DNA of 64,000 bases, from the NCBI GenBank assembly GCA_900752435.1, contig CAADVD010000025.1, positions 1-64,000 of the forward strand, read 5' to 3'. Positions within the stretch are counted from its first letter, which is position 1. Every line of letters starts with the position of its first letter. Positions 32,432 to 40,542 of this stretch are shown in pieces. Source of the stretch: Oscillospiraceae bacterium (lineage in GTDB: Bacteria; Bacillota; Clostridia; Oscillospirales; Ruminococcaceae). The position numbers and the translations under genes are program-made. Under the pieces are notes generated by a model. That model was not told the origin of the DNA. It ran no database searches and saw only the letters and a program-made list of their open reading frames with translations.

Positions 32432-33829
32432 TTAGTCAATTTTAGTGATCTTGGTACCCTGACGGCTTTCCAAAACCTGATAGCCAAGTTTTGCAATTTC
32501 ATCGCGGAGGGCGTCCGCTTTGGCAAAGTCTTTGTTTTTACGGGCTTCTTTGCGCTGTTCCACAAGGTCAAGCACGTTTTGCGGAATTTCCTCTTTCTTA
32601 TCGTTGTACAGCAGACCGAGCACATCAATCAATTCGTTGAACAAATCACTGGCGAAATTGACGTATTCCAAGCTGGCCATCTGGCCGCCGGAAACATTGG
32701 TGTTGATTTCACGCACCAGCTCAAACACGGCTGAAATGCCGTCGGCAGTATTGAGGTCATCGTCCATAGCGGCAATGAAGTTTTCCTTATGTTTGAGCAG
32801 GCTTTGCTTTTGTTCCTCTGTGAAGGTGCCGCTGACCGCCTTGGTTTTCGCAAAGCTGAGTGCTTCCTTGCAGTTGTACAGGCGTTCCAGTGCGGATTTG
32901 CACTGCTCGATAATTTCCAGAGAATAGTTAATGGGACTGCGGTAATGCGCTTGCAGCATCATGAAACGAATGGGTTCATACCCGAATTTGTTCGCCACTT
33001 CACGCGTCGTGAAGAAGTTGCCCAGCGATTTGGACATTTTCTTGTTGTCCACGTTGATGTAGCCGTTGTGCATCCAATAGTTGGCGAAGACTTTGCCGGA
33101 AGCGCATTCGCTTTGGGCAATTTCGTTTTCGTGGTGTGGGAAAATGAGGTCTTGGCCGCCGCAGTGAATGTCGATGGTTTCGCCCAGATACTTGCGGCTC
33201 ATCGCGGAGCACTCGATGTGCCAGCCCGGACGGCCCTTGCCCCACGGGGATTCCCAGTAAGGCTCGCCCGGCTTTGCCGCTTTCCAAAGGGCAAAGTCCA
33301 TCGGGTCTTTTTTGATGTCGCCGGTGGCAATGCGTGCACCCGCCTCCAAATCTTCAAGCGGCATATGAGAGAGCTTGCCGTAATCGCCAAACTGCTTGGT
33401 GTGGAAGTAGACATCGCCGTTTACTTCATAGGCAAAGCCTTTGTCCACCAGCGTCTGCACGATTTCGATGATGCTGTCCATGTTTTCGGTCACTTTGGGG
33501 TGAACGGTAGCCGGACGAACGTTCAAGCCTTCGGCATCGGTTTTGTATTCCTTGATGTAGCGTTCGGAAATCTCGATGGATTCCACGCCTTCTTCGTTGG
33601 CTTTTTTGATGATTTTGTCGTCCACATCGGTGAAGTTCTGCACAAACTTCACCTTATAGCCACGGTATTCGAGATAACGGCGCAGGGTATCAAACACAAT
33701 GATGGGACGGGCGTTGCCGATGTGGATGAAGTTATAGACCGTTGGGCCGCAGGCGTACATGCGCACCTCGCCGGGTACAATGGTTTTCAGTTCCTCTTTT
33801 TCTCTGGTCAGCGTGTTATACACTTTCAT
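32432..33829 (-). CDS. cysS: Cysteine--tRNA ligase
   Basis: A 465-residue class I aminoacyl-tRNA synthetase. Zinc and active-site elements are YACGPTVYNFIHIGNARP (HIGH-type motif), GGQDLIFPHHENE, and KMSKSLGNF. The C-terminal DALR-like helical part ends with KDFAKADALRDEI. GGAG lies ten bases before the ATG at 33829. The start overlaps the cysE stop by 14 bases. The cysE-cysS pair is controlled by an upstream cysteine T-box. Confidence 0.96.
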   Translation of the reverse strand: MKVYNTLTREKEELKTIVPGEVRMYACGPTVYNFIHIGNARPIIVFDTLRRYLEYRGYKVKFVQNFTDVDDKIIKKANEEGVESIEISERYIKEYKTDAEGLNVRPATVHPKVTENMDSIIEIVQTLVDKGFAYEVNGDVYFHTKQFGDYGKLSHMPLEDLEAGARIATGDIKKDPMDFALWKAAKPGEPYWESPWGKGRPGWHIECSAMSRKYLGETIDIHCGGQDLIFPHHENEIAQSECASGKVFANYWMHNGYINVDNKKMSKSLGNFFTTREVANKFGYEPIRFMMLQAHYRSPINYSLEIIEQCKSALERLYNCKEALSFAKTKAVSGTFTEEQKQSLLKHKENFIAAMDDDLNTADGISAVFELVREINTNVSGGQMASLEYVNFASDLFNELIDVLGLLYNDKKEEIPQNVLDLVEQRKEARKNKDFAKADALRDEIAKLGYQVLESRQGTKITKID

Positions 33830-34472
33830 GACTTTGATTCTCCTTTTCCAGTTCTGCAATTCGTTTTTCGAGTTTTTCAACGGTCATTCTCAACATACAC
33901 AATTCTTGGGAAACCGGATCAGGAATATGCACCTGATCCATATCGTTGACGCGCTCACCGTTGCGTTTGACCACTCTGGCTGGTACGCCGACAGCGGTAC
34001 AATTCGGCGGAATCTCTGTCAGCACCACAGCGTTGGAGGCAATTTTGGAATTGTCGCCTACTTTAAATGGACCGAGTACCTTTGCTCCGCTTCCCACCAT
34101 GACGTTGTTGCCCAGCGTAGGATGACGTTTGCCAACGTCCTTTCCCGTACCGCCGAGCGTCACGCCCTGATACAGCGTACAATCGTCGCCAATGATGGTG
34201 GTCTCGCCGATGACTACGCCTGTACCGTGGTCAATCATCAGACCCTTGCCGATTTGCGCGCCGGGATGAATTTCGATGCCGGTAAAAAATTTCGTCACCT
34301 GCGACACCAAACGTGCCAGAAAAAAGCAGCGGTGCACAAACAGCCAGTGCGACAGCCGATACCAAAAAACGGCGTGAAATCCCGAATACAGCAAAAAGAT
34401 CTCCAGTTTATTTCTGGCCGCCGGATCACGGGATTTGATGGCATTTAAATCATAACGTATTTTTTCAAACAT
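33816..34472 (-). CDS. cysE: Serine O-acetyltransferase
   Basis: A 218-residue left-handed beta-helix transferase that makes O-acetylserine for cysteine synthesis. Hexapeptide repeats run from IEIHPGAQIGKGLMIDHGTG through GETTIIGDDCTLYQGVTLGGTGK, with catalytic His and Asp residues in those repeats. The C-terminal helix (LRMTVEKLEKRIAELEKE) looks like a coiled coil and is longer than in short CysE proteins. It is the first gene after the T-box leader. The SD AAAGGGG is somewhat distant at about 15 bases. Confidence 0.94.
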   Translation of the reverse strand: MFEKIRYDLNAIKSRDPAARNKLEIFLLYSGFHAVFWYRLSHWLFVHRCFFLARLVSQVTKFFTGIEIHPGAQIGKGLMIDHGTGVVIGETTIIGDDCTLYQGVTLGGTGKDVGKRHPTLGNNVMVGSGAKVLGPFKVGDNSKIASNAVVLTEIPPNCTAVGVPARVVKRNGERVNDMDQVHIPDPVSQELCMLRMTVEKLEKRIAELEKENQSHESV

Positions 34473-34499
34473 AGAACGATGTGCGTCCCCTTTCTACAC

Positions 34500-34797
34500 A
34501 ATTAAAAACGCCCCCGAAAAAGCACATGCTTTTCCGAAGGCGGCACAAAACCGCGGTTCCACTTCTGTTTTTCACTCAAACCGATGTCCTTAACGCGGAC
34601 GATACGAATCGAACTACGCACAAAGGAAAGCCTTTGCTTTGCCCGATTTGCTCCAAGAGGCATTTCACACCGGTACTCCGCTCGCGGATTCTTTCAGCCG
34701 ATGAAATCCGCTCTCTGATAGTTTTTCGCGATGCTACTGTTCTTTTCATTGCATGTAAGCTATTCTATGTTTTGGGGTAATGGGTGGTTCTTAAATC
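34500..34797 (-). promoter_or_regulatory. T-box leader, predicted tRNA-Cys specific
   Basis: On the reverse strand AAGTGGAACCGCGG (34564-34551) is the conserved T-box sequence that pairs with uncharged tRNA acceptor ends. A terminator hairpin follows (AACGCC...TTTTTCGGGGGCGTTTTT, 34542-34504). In the Stem I region, GTGAAATGCCTC contains a TGC triplet (34662-34660), a plausible Cys specifier. The leader reads through when tRNA-Cys is uncharged and so controls cysE-cysS. Confidence 0.9.
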
Positions 34798-34803
34798 CTA
34801 TTT

Positions 34804-34832
34804 ATTATAATACATGTTTTTGGAAAAGGCAA
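34804..34832 (-). promoter_or_regulatory. Promoter of the T-box-cysE-cysS operon
   Basis: On the reverse strand TTGCCT (34832-34827) and TATAAT (34809-34804) are 17 bases apart. Transcription would start near 34797, at the beginning of the T-box leader. Confidence 0.7.
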
Positions 34833-34885
34833 GAGGGGACGCGAGAAATTTCTACAATTGCGCACAATGCTCCTGTACAGAAAAG

Positions 34886-34912
34886 TCCGGCAGAAGTTTC
34901 CCCTCTGCCGGA
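34886..34912 (-). terminator. Terminator after pgsA
   Basis: TCCGGCAGA pairs perfectly with TCTGCCGGA across a nine-base loop, followed on the reverse strand by CTTTTCTG. It lies 11 bases past the pgsA stop. Confidence 0.85.
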
Positions 34913-34922
34913 TGATCAAAGC

Positions 34923-35483
34923 TTATTTTGTCGTATTGATGCAATGCCGGTTTTTCCACAAATAATCCCAGCCGGAAATCACCGCAATTACCGCCGTAAT
35001 CCACATCAACACATTACTGATCAAATCGATGTCCCAGCCAGTCGGTGTGAACTGGTCGATGGTCTTGAGCAGTAAAATCGCCACGATGGAAAACATCTGC
35101 AAAATGGTCTTGATTTTCCCGTAAATGCTCGCCGCAATGACCGTGCCGTCGCTTGCCGCAACCAAACGCAGGCTCGTCACCAAAAACTCACGGGCAATCA
35201 CAATGATGACAACCACAGAACTGGACAGCCCCAGTTCAATAAAGCCAATCATCGCCGCCAGTACCAATACCTTGTCCGCCAAGGGGTCAAGGAATTTTCC
35301 GAAATTCGTCACCAAATTGTATTTACGGGCAATATTCCCATCCAAACAGTCCGTAATGGACGCCACCGCAAACACAATCAGCGCCCACAAATAGTTGTAC
35401 GGAATGCTGTCCACTAACAAAAACAACACAAAAAACGGAACCAAAATAATGCGCAGAACCGTCAATTTATTGGGTAAATTCAT
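34923..35483 (-). CDS. pgsA: CDP-diacylglycerol--glycerol-3-phosphate 3-phosphatidyltransferase
   Basis: A 186-residue integral membrane enzyme that forms phosphatidylglycerol phosphate. The CDP-alcohol phosphatidyltransferase signature is intact: DCLDGNIAR, then GKFLDPLADK with the final two Asp residues, spanning about residues 45-71. About five membrane segments are visible. It follows rimO by 12 bases and ends the recA-recX-rimO-pgsA gene run. Confidence 0.94.
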   Translation of the reverse strand: MNLPNKLTVLRIILVPFFVLFLLVDSIPYNYLWALIVFAVASITDCLDGNIARKYNLVTNFGKFLDPLADKVLVLAAMIGFIELGLSSSVVVIIVIAREFLVTSLRLVAASDGTVIAASIYGKIKTILQMFSIVAILLLKTIDQFTPTGWDIDLISNVLMWITAVIAVISGWDYLWKNRHCINTTK

Positions 35484-35495
35484 ACATTCTATCTC

Positions 35496-36830
35496 CTATT
35501 TTACAATCTCTTCGCCTACCAAGTCGTACTCGCAGACTTCATTCACATGTACCGTGACGAAATCGCCCATCACATGGCTTTTCTGCTCGGAAGTGAAAAA
35601 AATCTTTCCATCGATATCCGGCGCATCGGCGGCACTTCGACCAAAATAGCAGTCAGCCAGCTTGTCCACACCTTCCAGCACCACTTCAATGTCCTTGCCC
35701 AACTGTTTTTCATTGTCGGCCATCATGATGGTCATTTGCTCCTCCATGATGAGGTCAGCGCGATGGGCACGGACTTCCTCCGGCACTTGGTTCGGCATGG
35801 CGGCGGCTCGTGTTCCTTCCTCCTCAGAGTAAGCAAAACAACCCAACCGCTCGAATTTTACTTCCTTGACAAAATCCATCAGCTCTGCAAACTGCTCCTC
35901 TGTCTCACCCGGGAAACCTGCAATGAGCGTGGTGCGCAGGGTGATGCCCGGCACTTTGGCGCGGATTTTCTGAATCAGCGCCATGGTGTCCGCCTTGTTC
36001 ATCGGGCGGTTCATGGCTTTGAGAATCTCGTCGTTGCAGTGCTGAAGCGGCATATCGATGTAGGGCACAACTTTTTCTTCTGTGGCAATCACATCAAGCA
36101 GTTCATCGGTAATTTTGTCCGGGTAGCAATACAGCGTGCGAATCCATTTGAATCCGTCAATTTTGCACAACTCTCTCAGCAGCTTGGCCAGTGAGTAAGT
36201 ACCGTACAAGTCTTCCCCATAGCGCGTGGTATCCTGCGCTACCAGAATCAACTCTTTTACGCCCTCCCCTGCCAGCCACTTGGCTTCTTCGATGACTTCC
36301 TCCATCGGACGGCTGCGGAAACGGCCGCGGATTTTCGGAATGGCGCAGTAGCTGCAACAGTTGTCACAGCCCTCGGCAATTTTCAAGTAAGCGTAGTAGG
36401 GCAACGTGGTCAAAACACGGTCGCCGCAAATGACCAAATCTTCTTTTGCCCCGTATTTCTGCACCTTTTTTCCTGCCAGCGCAGACTGCACCACATCACA
36501 GATTTTATCGTTCGAGCCGATTCCAACCACCGCATCCACTTCCGGCATTTCTTCCAGAATCTGTTCGCGGTAACGCTCCGCCAAACAGCCGGTGACGATG
36601 ATGGCCTTGATTTTGCCCTCATTTTTCAAATTGATGAATTCGATGATGTTCTCAATTGCCTCTTCCTTAGCGGACTGAATAAAGCCGCAGGTGTTGACAA
36701 TGACCACATCGCAGTTGCCGGTATCGCCAACGAGCTTGTAGCCCTTGTGCTGGAGTTTGCTGAGCATCAGCTCGGCATCCACCTGATTTTTCGGACAGCC
36801 CAGCGACGCCATCCCTACTCGTATTGCCAT
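35496..36830 (-). CDS. rimO: Ribosomal protein uS12 methylthiotransferase RimO
   Basis: A 444-residue radical SAM enzyme that methylthiolates Asp-88 (Escherichia coli numbering) of ribosomal protein S12. The N-terminal UPF0004 domain begins with VGMASLGCPKNQVDAE and has further cluster cysteines at NTCGF and VTGCLAER. The radical SAM motif is CDNCCSYCAIP near residues 143-153. A C-terminal TRAM domain ends the protein. GCPKNQVD distinguishes RimO from MiaB. The start overlaps the recX 3' end by 16 bases. Confidence 0.95.
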   Translation of the reverse strand: MAIRVGMASLGCPKNQVDAELMLSKLQHKGYKLVGDTGNCDVVIVNTCGFIQSAKEEAIENIIEFINLKNEGKIKAIIVTGCLAERYREQILEEMPEVDAVVGIGSNDKICDVVQSALAGKKVQKYGAKEDLVICGDRVLTTLPYYAYLKIAEGCDNCCSYCAIPKIRGRFRSRPMEEVIEEAKWLAGEGVKELILVAQDTTRYGEDLYGTYSLAKLLRELCKIDGFKWIRTLYCYPDKITDELLDVIATEEKVVPYIDMPLQHCNDEILKAMNRPMNKADTMALIQKIRAKVPGITLRTTLIAGFPGETEEQFAELMDFVKEVKFERLGCFAYSEEEGTRAAAMPNQVPEEVRAHRADLIMEEQMTIMMADNEKQLGKDIEVVLEGVDKLADCYFGRSAADAPDIDGKIFFTSEQKSHVMGDFVTVHVNEVCEYDLVGEEIVK

Positions 36831-37444
36831 GAATCTTCTTCCTCTTCTTCGTATTGGCTGATGACAGCCTTGATGTCTCCGTAATTGAAGCCCAAACGCG
36901 CCAGTGCGTTGATGACCTTTTGATTGCCCTTTGGATCGCCGAGTGTACGGTAATATTTTCGTTCAATCAGCTTTGCAATCTGCTCCTCTGGGTCAACACC
37001 GCACGCTTGCAGACAATCCTCCGCCAGTTCGCGGTCAATGCCCTTATGCTTCATCTCAAAGAGACTTTTGCGGTAACTCCACATTTTTTGTTCCAGATAA
37101 TAGCGCGCCAGCTTTTCCGCATAGGCCTCGTCGTCCAGCAGATGCAGTTCCACCATTTTAGCTACGGTTTTCGCCGCAATTTCCTCCGTGGTGTTCCGGC
37201 GAAGCTTATCGTACAATTCCTTTTCTGAATGGTCGCGGTAAGAAAGCAGATAAAACGCCCGCTCACGCGCCTTGCGCTCCTCTGCCTGCTGTTTCAATTC
37301 CAGCAGAAAGGATTCGTCCACCTCTTTGCCCACATACAGCCCGTTGTTCTGCAAAATTTCAAGGTCAAAAATATAGAAATACGCGCCGTCTACATCGACG
37401 GTATAGCGCGTACCGCTTTTCAGTTCAATTTTTGTGATTTTCAA
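36815..37444 (-). CDS. recX: Regulatory protein RecX
   Basis: A 209-residue helical-repeat protein that modulates RecA filaments. The RecX repeat pattern is visible in RERAFYLLSYRDHSEKELYD, VAKMVELHLLDDEAYAEKLA and ALARLGFNYGDIKAVI. It ends in an unusually acidic tail (YEEEEEDSWQYE). It lies 15 bases after recA, its usual partner, and overlaps rimO. Confidence 0.9.
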   Translation of the reverse strand: MKITKIELKSGTRYTVDVDGAYFYIFDLEILQNNGLYVGKEVDESFLLELKQQAEERKARERAFYLLSYRDHSEKELYDKLRRNTTEEIAAKTVAKMVELHLLDDEAYAEKLARYYLEQKMWSYRKSLFEMKHKGIDRELAEDCLQACGVDPEEQIAKLIERKYYRTLGDPKGNQKVINALARLGFNYGDIKAVISQYEEEEEDSWQYE

Positions 37445-37459
37445 TGTTCAGCGTTCCAT

Positions 37460-38638
37460 TTATTCAAAATCGTCGTCGTCCGGATCGATGTCCAAGAACA
37501 TGCCCTTGCTGTCCGGTGCCGGCGCTTCCGTTGGCATCGGGGCTTCTTCGGCCTCGGCTTTCGGTTCGTTGGTACGGGCCTTGGCCGCATTCTGGGAAGC
37601 AATGTCCATGGCTTCCTGCTGATGCTCGCGGATTTTCTGCGCAATTTCTTCACAAAGCGCTTCGTTCTCCTGAAGCAGAGCCTTCACCTTATCGCGTCCC
37701 TGTCCAAGACGTTCACCGTTGTAACTGAACCATGCGCCGCTCTTCTCGATGATGTCCAAGTCAACCGCAAAGTCGATGATTTCGCCGACACGCGACACGC
37801 CCTCGCCGTACATGATGTCGAAAATGACTTCCTTGAACGGCGGTGCTACTTTATTTTTGACAATTTTACACTTGGTCTTGTTGCCGATGATTTCACTGCC
37901 CTTTTTGATGGCTTCCCCTTTGCGCACTTCAATGCGAACGGAAGAGTAAAATTTGAGCGCGCGTCCGCCCGGTGTGGTTTCCGGATTGCCGTACATCACG
38001 CCGATTTTTTCACGCACCTGATTGATGAAGATGGCCACGGTGTTGGACTTGGATACCGCACCGGTGAGCTTTCTCAGCGCCTGCGACATCAAACGAGCCT
38101 GCAAACCAACGTGACTGGAACCCATTTCGCCGTCAATTTCAGCGCGGGTCACCATGGCGGCTACCGAGTCGAGTACGATCACATCAATCGCACCGGAACG
38201 AATCAGCGCTTCCATAATTTCCAGTGCCTGTTCGCCGGTATCCGGCTGGGACACCAGCAGAGAATCGATATCCACGCCCAAGGCTTTGGCATAAACCGGA
38301 TCCAGTGCGTGTTCCACGTCGATGAACGCCGCTTCGCCGCCCTCTTTCTGCGCCTGTGCCACAATTTGAAGCGCGACGGTTGTTTTACCGGAGGATTCCG
38401 GCCCATAAATTTCCACGATGCGTCCGCGCGGTACGCCACCGATGCCCAGCGCCATATCCAAACCCAAACTGCCGGTGGAAATGTGCTCCACATTCATGGA
38501 CTGGTTCTCGCCGAGCTTCATGATAGCGCCCTTGCCGAATTGCTTTTCAATCTGCGAAATGGCGGTTTGCAGTGCTTTTTTCCGGTCTTCGCCGGTCACC
38601 GCAACCACCGCCGGTTTGCTTTTTGGTTTTACTGCCAT
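37460..38638 (-). CDS. recA: Recombinase RecA
   Basis: A 392-residue RecA that forms filaments on single-stranded DNA, promotes strand exchange and triggers LexA autocleavage. Walker A is GPESSGKTT near residues 65-73, followed by EAAFIDVEHALDP. Loop segments include NQVREKIGVMYGNPETTPGG. The C-terminal region is an extended acidic, proline/alanine-rich tail ending DIDPDDDDFE. No intein is present. GAGGG precedes the ATG. The promoter and a LexA-like site lie upstream. Confidence 0.97.
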   Translation of the reverse strand: MAVKPKSKPAVVAVTGEDRKKALQTAISQIEKQFGKGAIMKLGENQSMNVEHISTGSLGLDMALGIGGVPRGRIVEIYGPESSGKTTVALQIVAQAQKEGGEAAFIDVEHALDPVYAKALGVDIDSLLVSQPDTGEQALEIMEALIRSGAIDVIVLDSVAAMVTRAEIDGEMGSSHVGLQARLMSQALRKLTGAVSKSNTVAIFINQVREKIGVMYGNPETTPGGRALKFYSSVRIEVRKGEAIKKGSEIIGNKTKCKIVKNKVAPPFKEVIFDIMYGEGVSRVGEIIDFAVDLDIIEKSGAWFSYNGERLGQGRDKVKALLQENEALCEEIAQKIREHQQEAMDIASQNAAKARTNEPKAEAEEAPMPTEAPAPDSKGMFLDIDPDDDDFE

Positions 38639-38696
38639 GGTTTTCCCTCACTTTATCGATTCCAAATTCCGATTTGATTTCATTTCATTGGCCTTA

Positions 38697-38747
38697 ATTA
38701 TAGCACATCCATCCTGTTCTTGGCAAGCAAAAACGAACGTTTGTTTT
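38697..38747 (-). promoter_or_regulatory. recA promoter with candidate LexA (SOS) box
   Basis: On the reverse strand TTGCCA (38726-38721) and TATAAT (38702-38697) are 18 bases apart. Just upstream on the plus strand CGAACGTTTGTTTT (38734-38747) is close to the Firmicutes LexA consensus CGAAC-N4-GTTY. The box overlaps the prmC stop codon. Confidence 0.65.
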
Positions 38748-39592
38748 TATCTAATTTTTGTTCCAGCCACTACACGCTCAATGCCGTTCAAATCGCAAAT
38801 GCGCCGAACCTCTGCAAATCCGTTCTGCTCCAAGATTGCCGCGACGCGTGCCGCCTGATGAATGCCGACTTCATACGCCAGCATGCCGCCAATATTCAGC
38901 CGTTGGTTCCAGACGGCCGTGATGCGTTCGTAAAAATAAAATCCATCGTGCTCCGCAAACAGCGCCATTTCCGGCTCAAAGGAAACCTCCGTTTGAAGAT
39001 GTTCCATATCTTCCGCGCTCAAGTAGGGCGGATTGGATACAATCAAGTCAAACCCCGTTTCCGCCGTCTGCGGTGCCAGTACATCGTCCACCAGCAACAT
39101 CGCAGGACTTTGGTTAAGCGCCAAGTTGCGCTTGAGATAGAAAATCGCCTGCGGCGATTTTTCCAGCGCATACACGGCATTGTCCGCGCTGGATTCCTGC
39201 GCAATCGCAATGGCCAAGCAGCCGCTTCCACTGCACAAATCCAGCACACGCTGGCTGTGCTTTCCTTTCAACCATTCCAACGCGAATTCGCACAACACTT
39301 CCGTATCCGCCCTCGGAATCAGCACACCTTCACCGACTGCAAATGGCAAGCCGAAAAATTCCCATTCGCCGACAAGATACTGAAGCGGATAACCGGTCAA
39401 ACGCCGCTTTGCCGCCGTCTGCAAACACTGCCACTCTTCCTCGGACACCTCGCGCCGGTTCTCCAGCAAATCCCGGCTGTTTACATGCAGTAAACCGCAC
39501 AAAAGCTGTCGAGCCTCAAACACCGGACTCTCCAGCGAGGCCAACTGCGCAGTCAACTGACGCTGTGCATCCCGTATGAACATGGTTACCAT
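38747..39592 (-). CDS. prmC: Release factor glutamine N5-methyltransferase PrmC
   Basis: A 281-residue SAM-dependent methyltransferase that modifies the GGQ glutamine of release factors. Motif I is VLDLCSGSGCLAIAIA near residue 115, and the substrate motif NPPY is in LIVSNPPYLSAEDM near residue 185. The ATG at 39592 overlaps the yqhQ stop and has GGAAG about seven bases upstream; an ATG at 39583 is an alternative. It usually sits beside prfA, but here recA follows and prfA is absent from the window. Confidence 0.92.
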   Translation of the reverse strand: MVTMFIRDAQRQLTAQLASLESPVFEARQLLCGLLHVNSRDLLENRREVSEEEWQCLQTAAKRRLTGYPLQYLVGEWEFFGLPFAVGEGVLIPRADTEVLCEFALEWLKGKHSQRVLDLCSGSGCLAIAIAQESSADNAVYALEKSPQAIFYLKRNLALNQSPAMLLVDDVLAPQTAETGFDLIVSNPPYLSAEDMEHLQTEVSFEPEMALFAEHDGFYFYERITAVWNQRLNIGGMLAYEVGIHQAARVAAILEQNGFAEVRRICDLNGIERVVAGTKIR

Positions 39593-40542
39593 CGGTCGTC
39601 TTCCAAATTCTCCGGAATGCACGGCTTCATCGCCGCAATCGCCACTTCAATCATGGAATCATCCGGTTCGTTGGTGGTCAAATGCTGCAATTGAATCCCC
39701 GGCCACGAAATAATTTTCGTAAACCAATTGTCGTGCCGTCCGGCCAACTGAATCAGCTCAAAAGCCACGCCAACCACCACCGGCATCAGCGCCAGCTTGA
39801 GCAGGGTGCGCACCACCGGATTGCTCCAGGTCACCACACTGAACACCAAAATGCCGATAATCAGCACCAAAATCAAAAAACTCGTACCACATCGCGGATG
39901 GAAGCGAATTTGCTTGCGAACATTTTCCACGGTCAATTCCTCACCCGCTTCAAAGCAGGCAATGGTTTTGTGCTCGGCACCGTGATATTGAAACATGCGG
40001 TAGATGTCCTTCATGCGGGAAACCAACGCCAAATAGCCGACAAAAATCGCAATTTTAATCAGCCCCTCAATCAGCCCTTTCCACGCACCCAACGTCACCA
40101 GCTTGTCCAATCCCCAGACCGCCAGCGACGGCAAAAACATGAACAACCCCATCGCCAGCACCACGCCCAGCACCGCCCCGATGATAGTCACCACCTGCAC
40201 CAGCTTGTCGCCGAGCTTCTCCTCCAGCCACTGTTCAAACCGGCTCGGTTCTTCGTCCTCTTCTTCCCAATCCACACCTGCTTTTTCGGCGGATTTCATC
40301 AGACAGCGGTAACCGACCACCATGCTGATCACCATGCTGAAAACGCCGCGGACAAACGGAATTTTTTTGAACCGCTTCCACTTATCATCGGGCTTCTGCG
40401 TGTCCCAAATTTCTAAGTCGATTTCGCCGTCCGGCGTGCGAATGGCCATGGCGCTTTTGTAAACGCCGCGCATCATGATGCCCTCAATCAGCGCTTGGCC
40501 GCCTATTTTACTCTTGTGATTTTCATTTTTCTGTTTCGGCAC
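39586..40542 (-). CDS. DUF1385 membrane protein (YqhQ-like)
   Basis: A 318-residue protein with the DUF1385 hallmarks KIGGQALIEGIMMRG at the N-terminus and QYHGAEHKTIACFEAGE near residue 193, plus about five membrane segments. The function is unknown; it is often next to prmC-prfA in Firmicutes. A GTG at 40542 is chosen because AAAGGAG lies eight bases upstream. It overlaps the 3' end of the histidine kinase gene by 20 bases. Confidence 0.88.
   Translation of the reverse strand: MPKQKNENHKSKIGGQALIEGIMMRGVYKSAMAIRTPDGEIDLEIWDTQKPDDKWKRFKKIPFVRGVFSMVISMVVGYRCLMKSAEKAGVDWEEEDEEPSRFEQWLEEKLGDKLVQVVTIIGAVLGVVLAMGLFMFLPSLAVWGLDKLVTLGAWKGLIEGLIKIAIFVGYLALVSRMKDIYRMFQYHGAEHKTIACFEAGEELTVENVRKQIRFHPRCGTSFLILVLIIGILVFSVVTWSNPVVRTLLKLALMPVVVGVAFELIQLAGRHDNWFTKIISWPGIQLQHLTTNEPDDSMIEVAIAAMKPCIPENLEDDRW

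Noticed and set aside
34481..34780. Plus-strand 99-codon frame between cysE and pgsA
   Set aside because: It is the complement of the T-box leader; RNA signals explain the sequence better.
37229..38677. 482-codon open frame on the plus strand opposite recA
   Set aside because: It is antisense to an unmistakable recA, has no SD or recognisable protein motif, and reflects third-position base bias.
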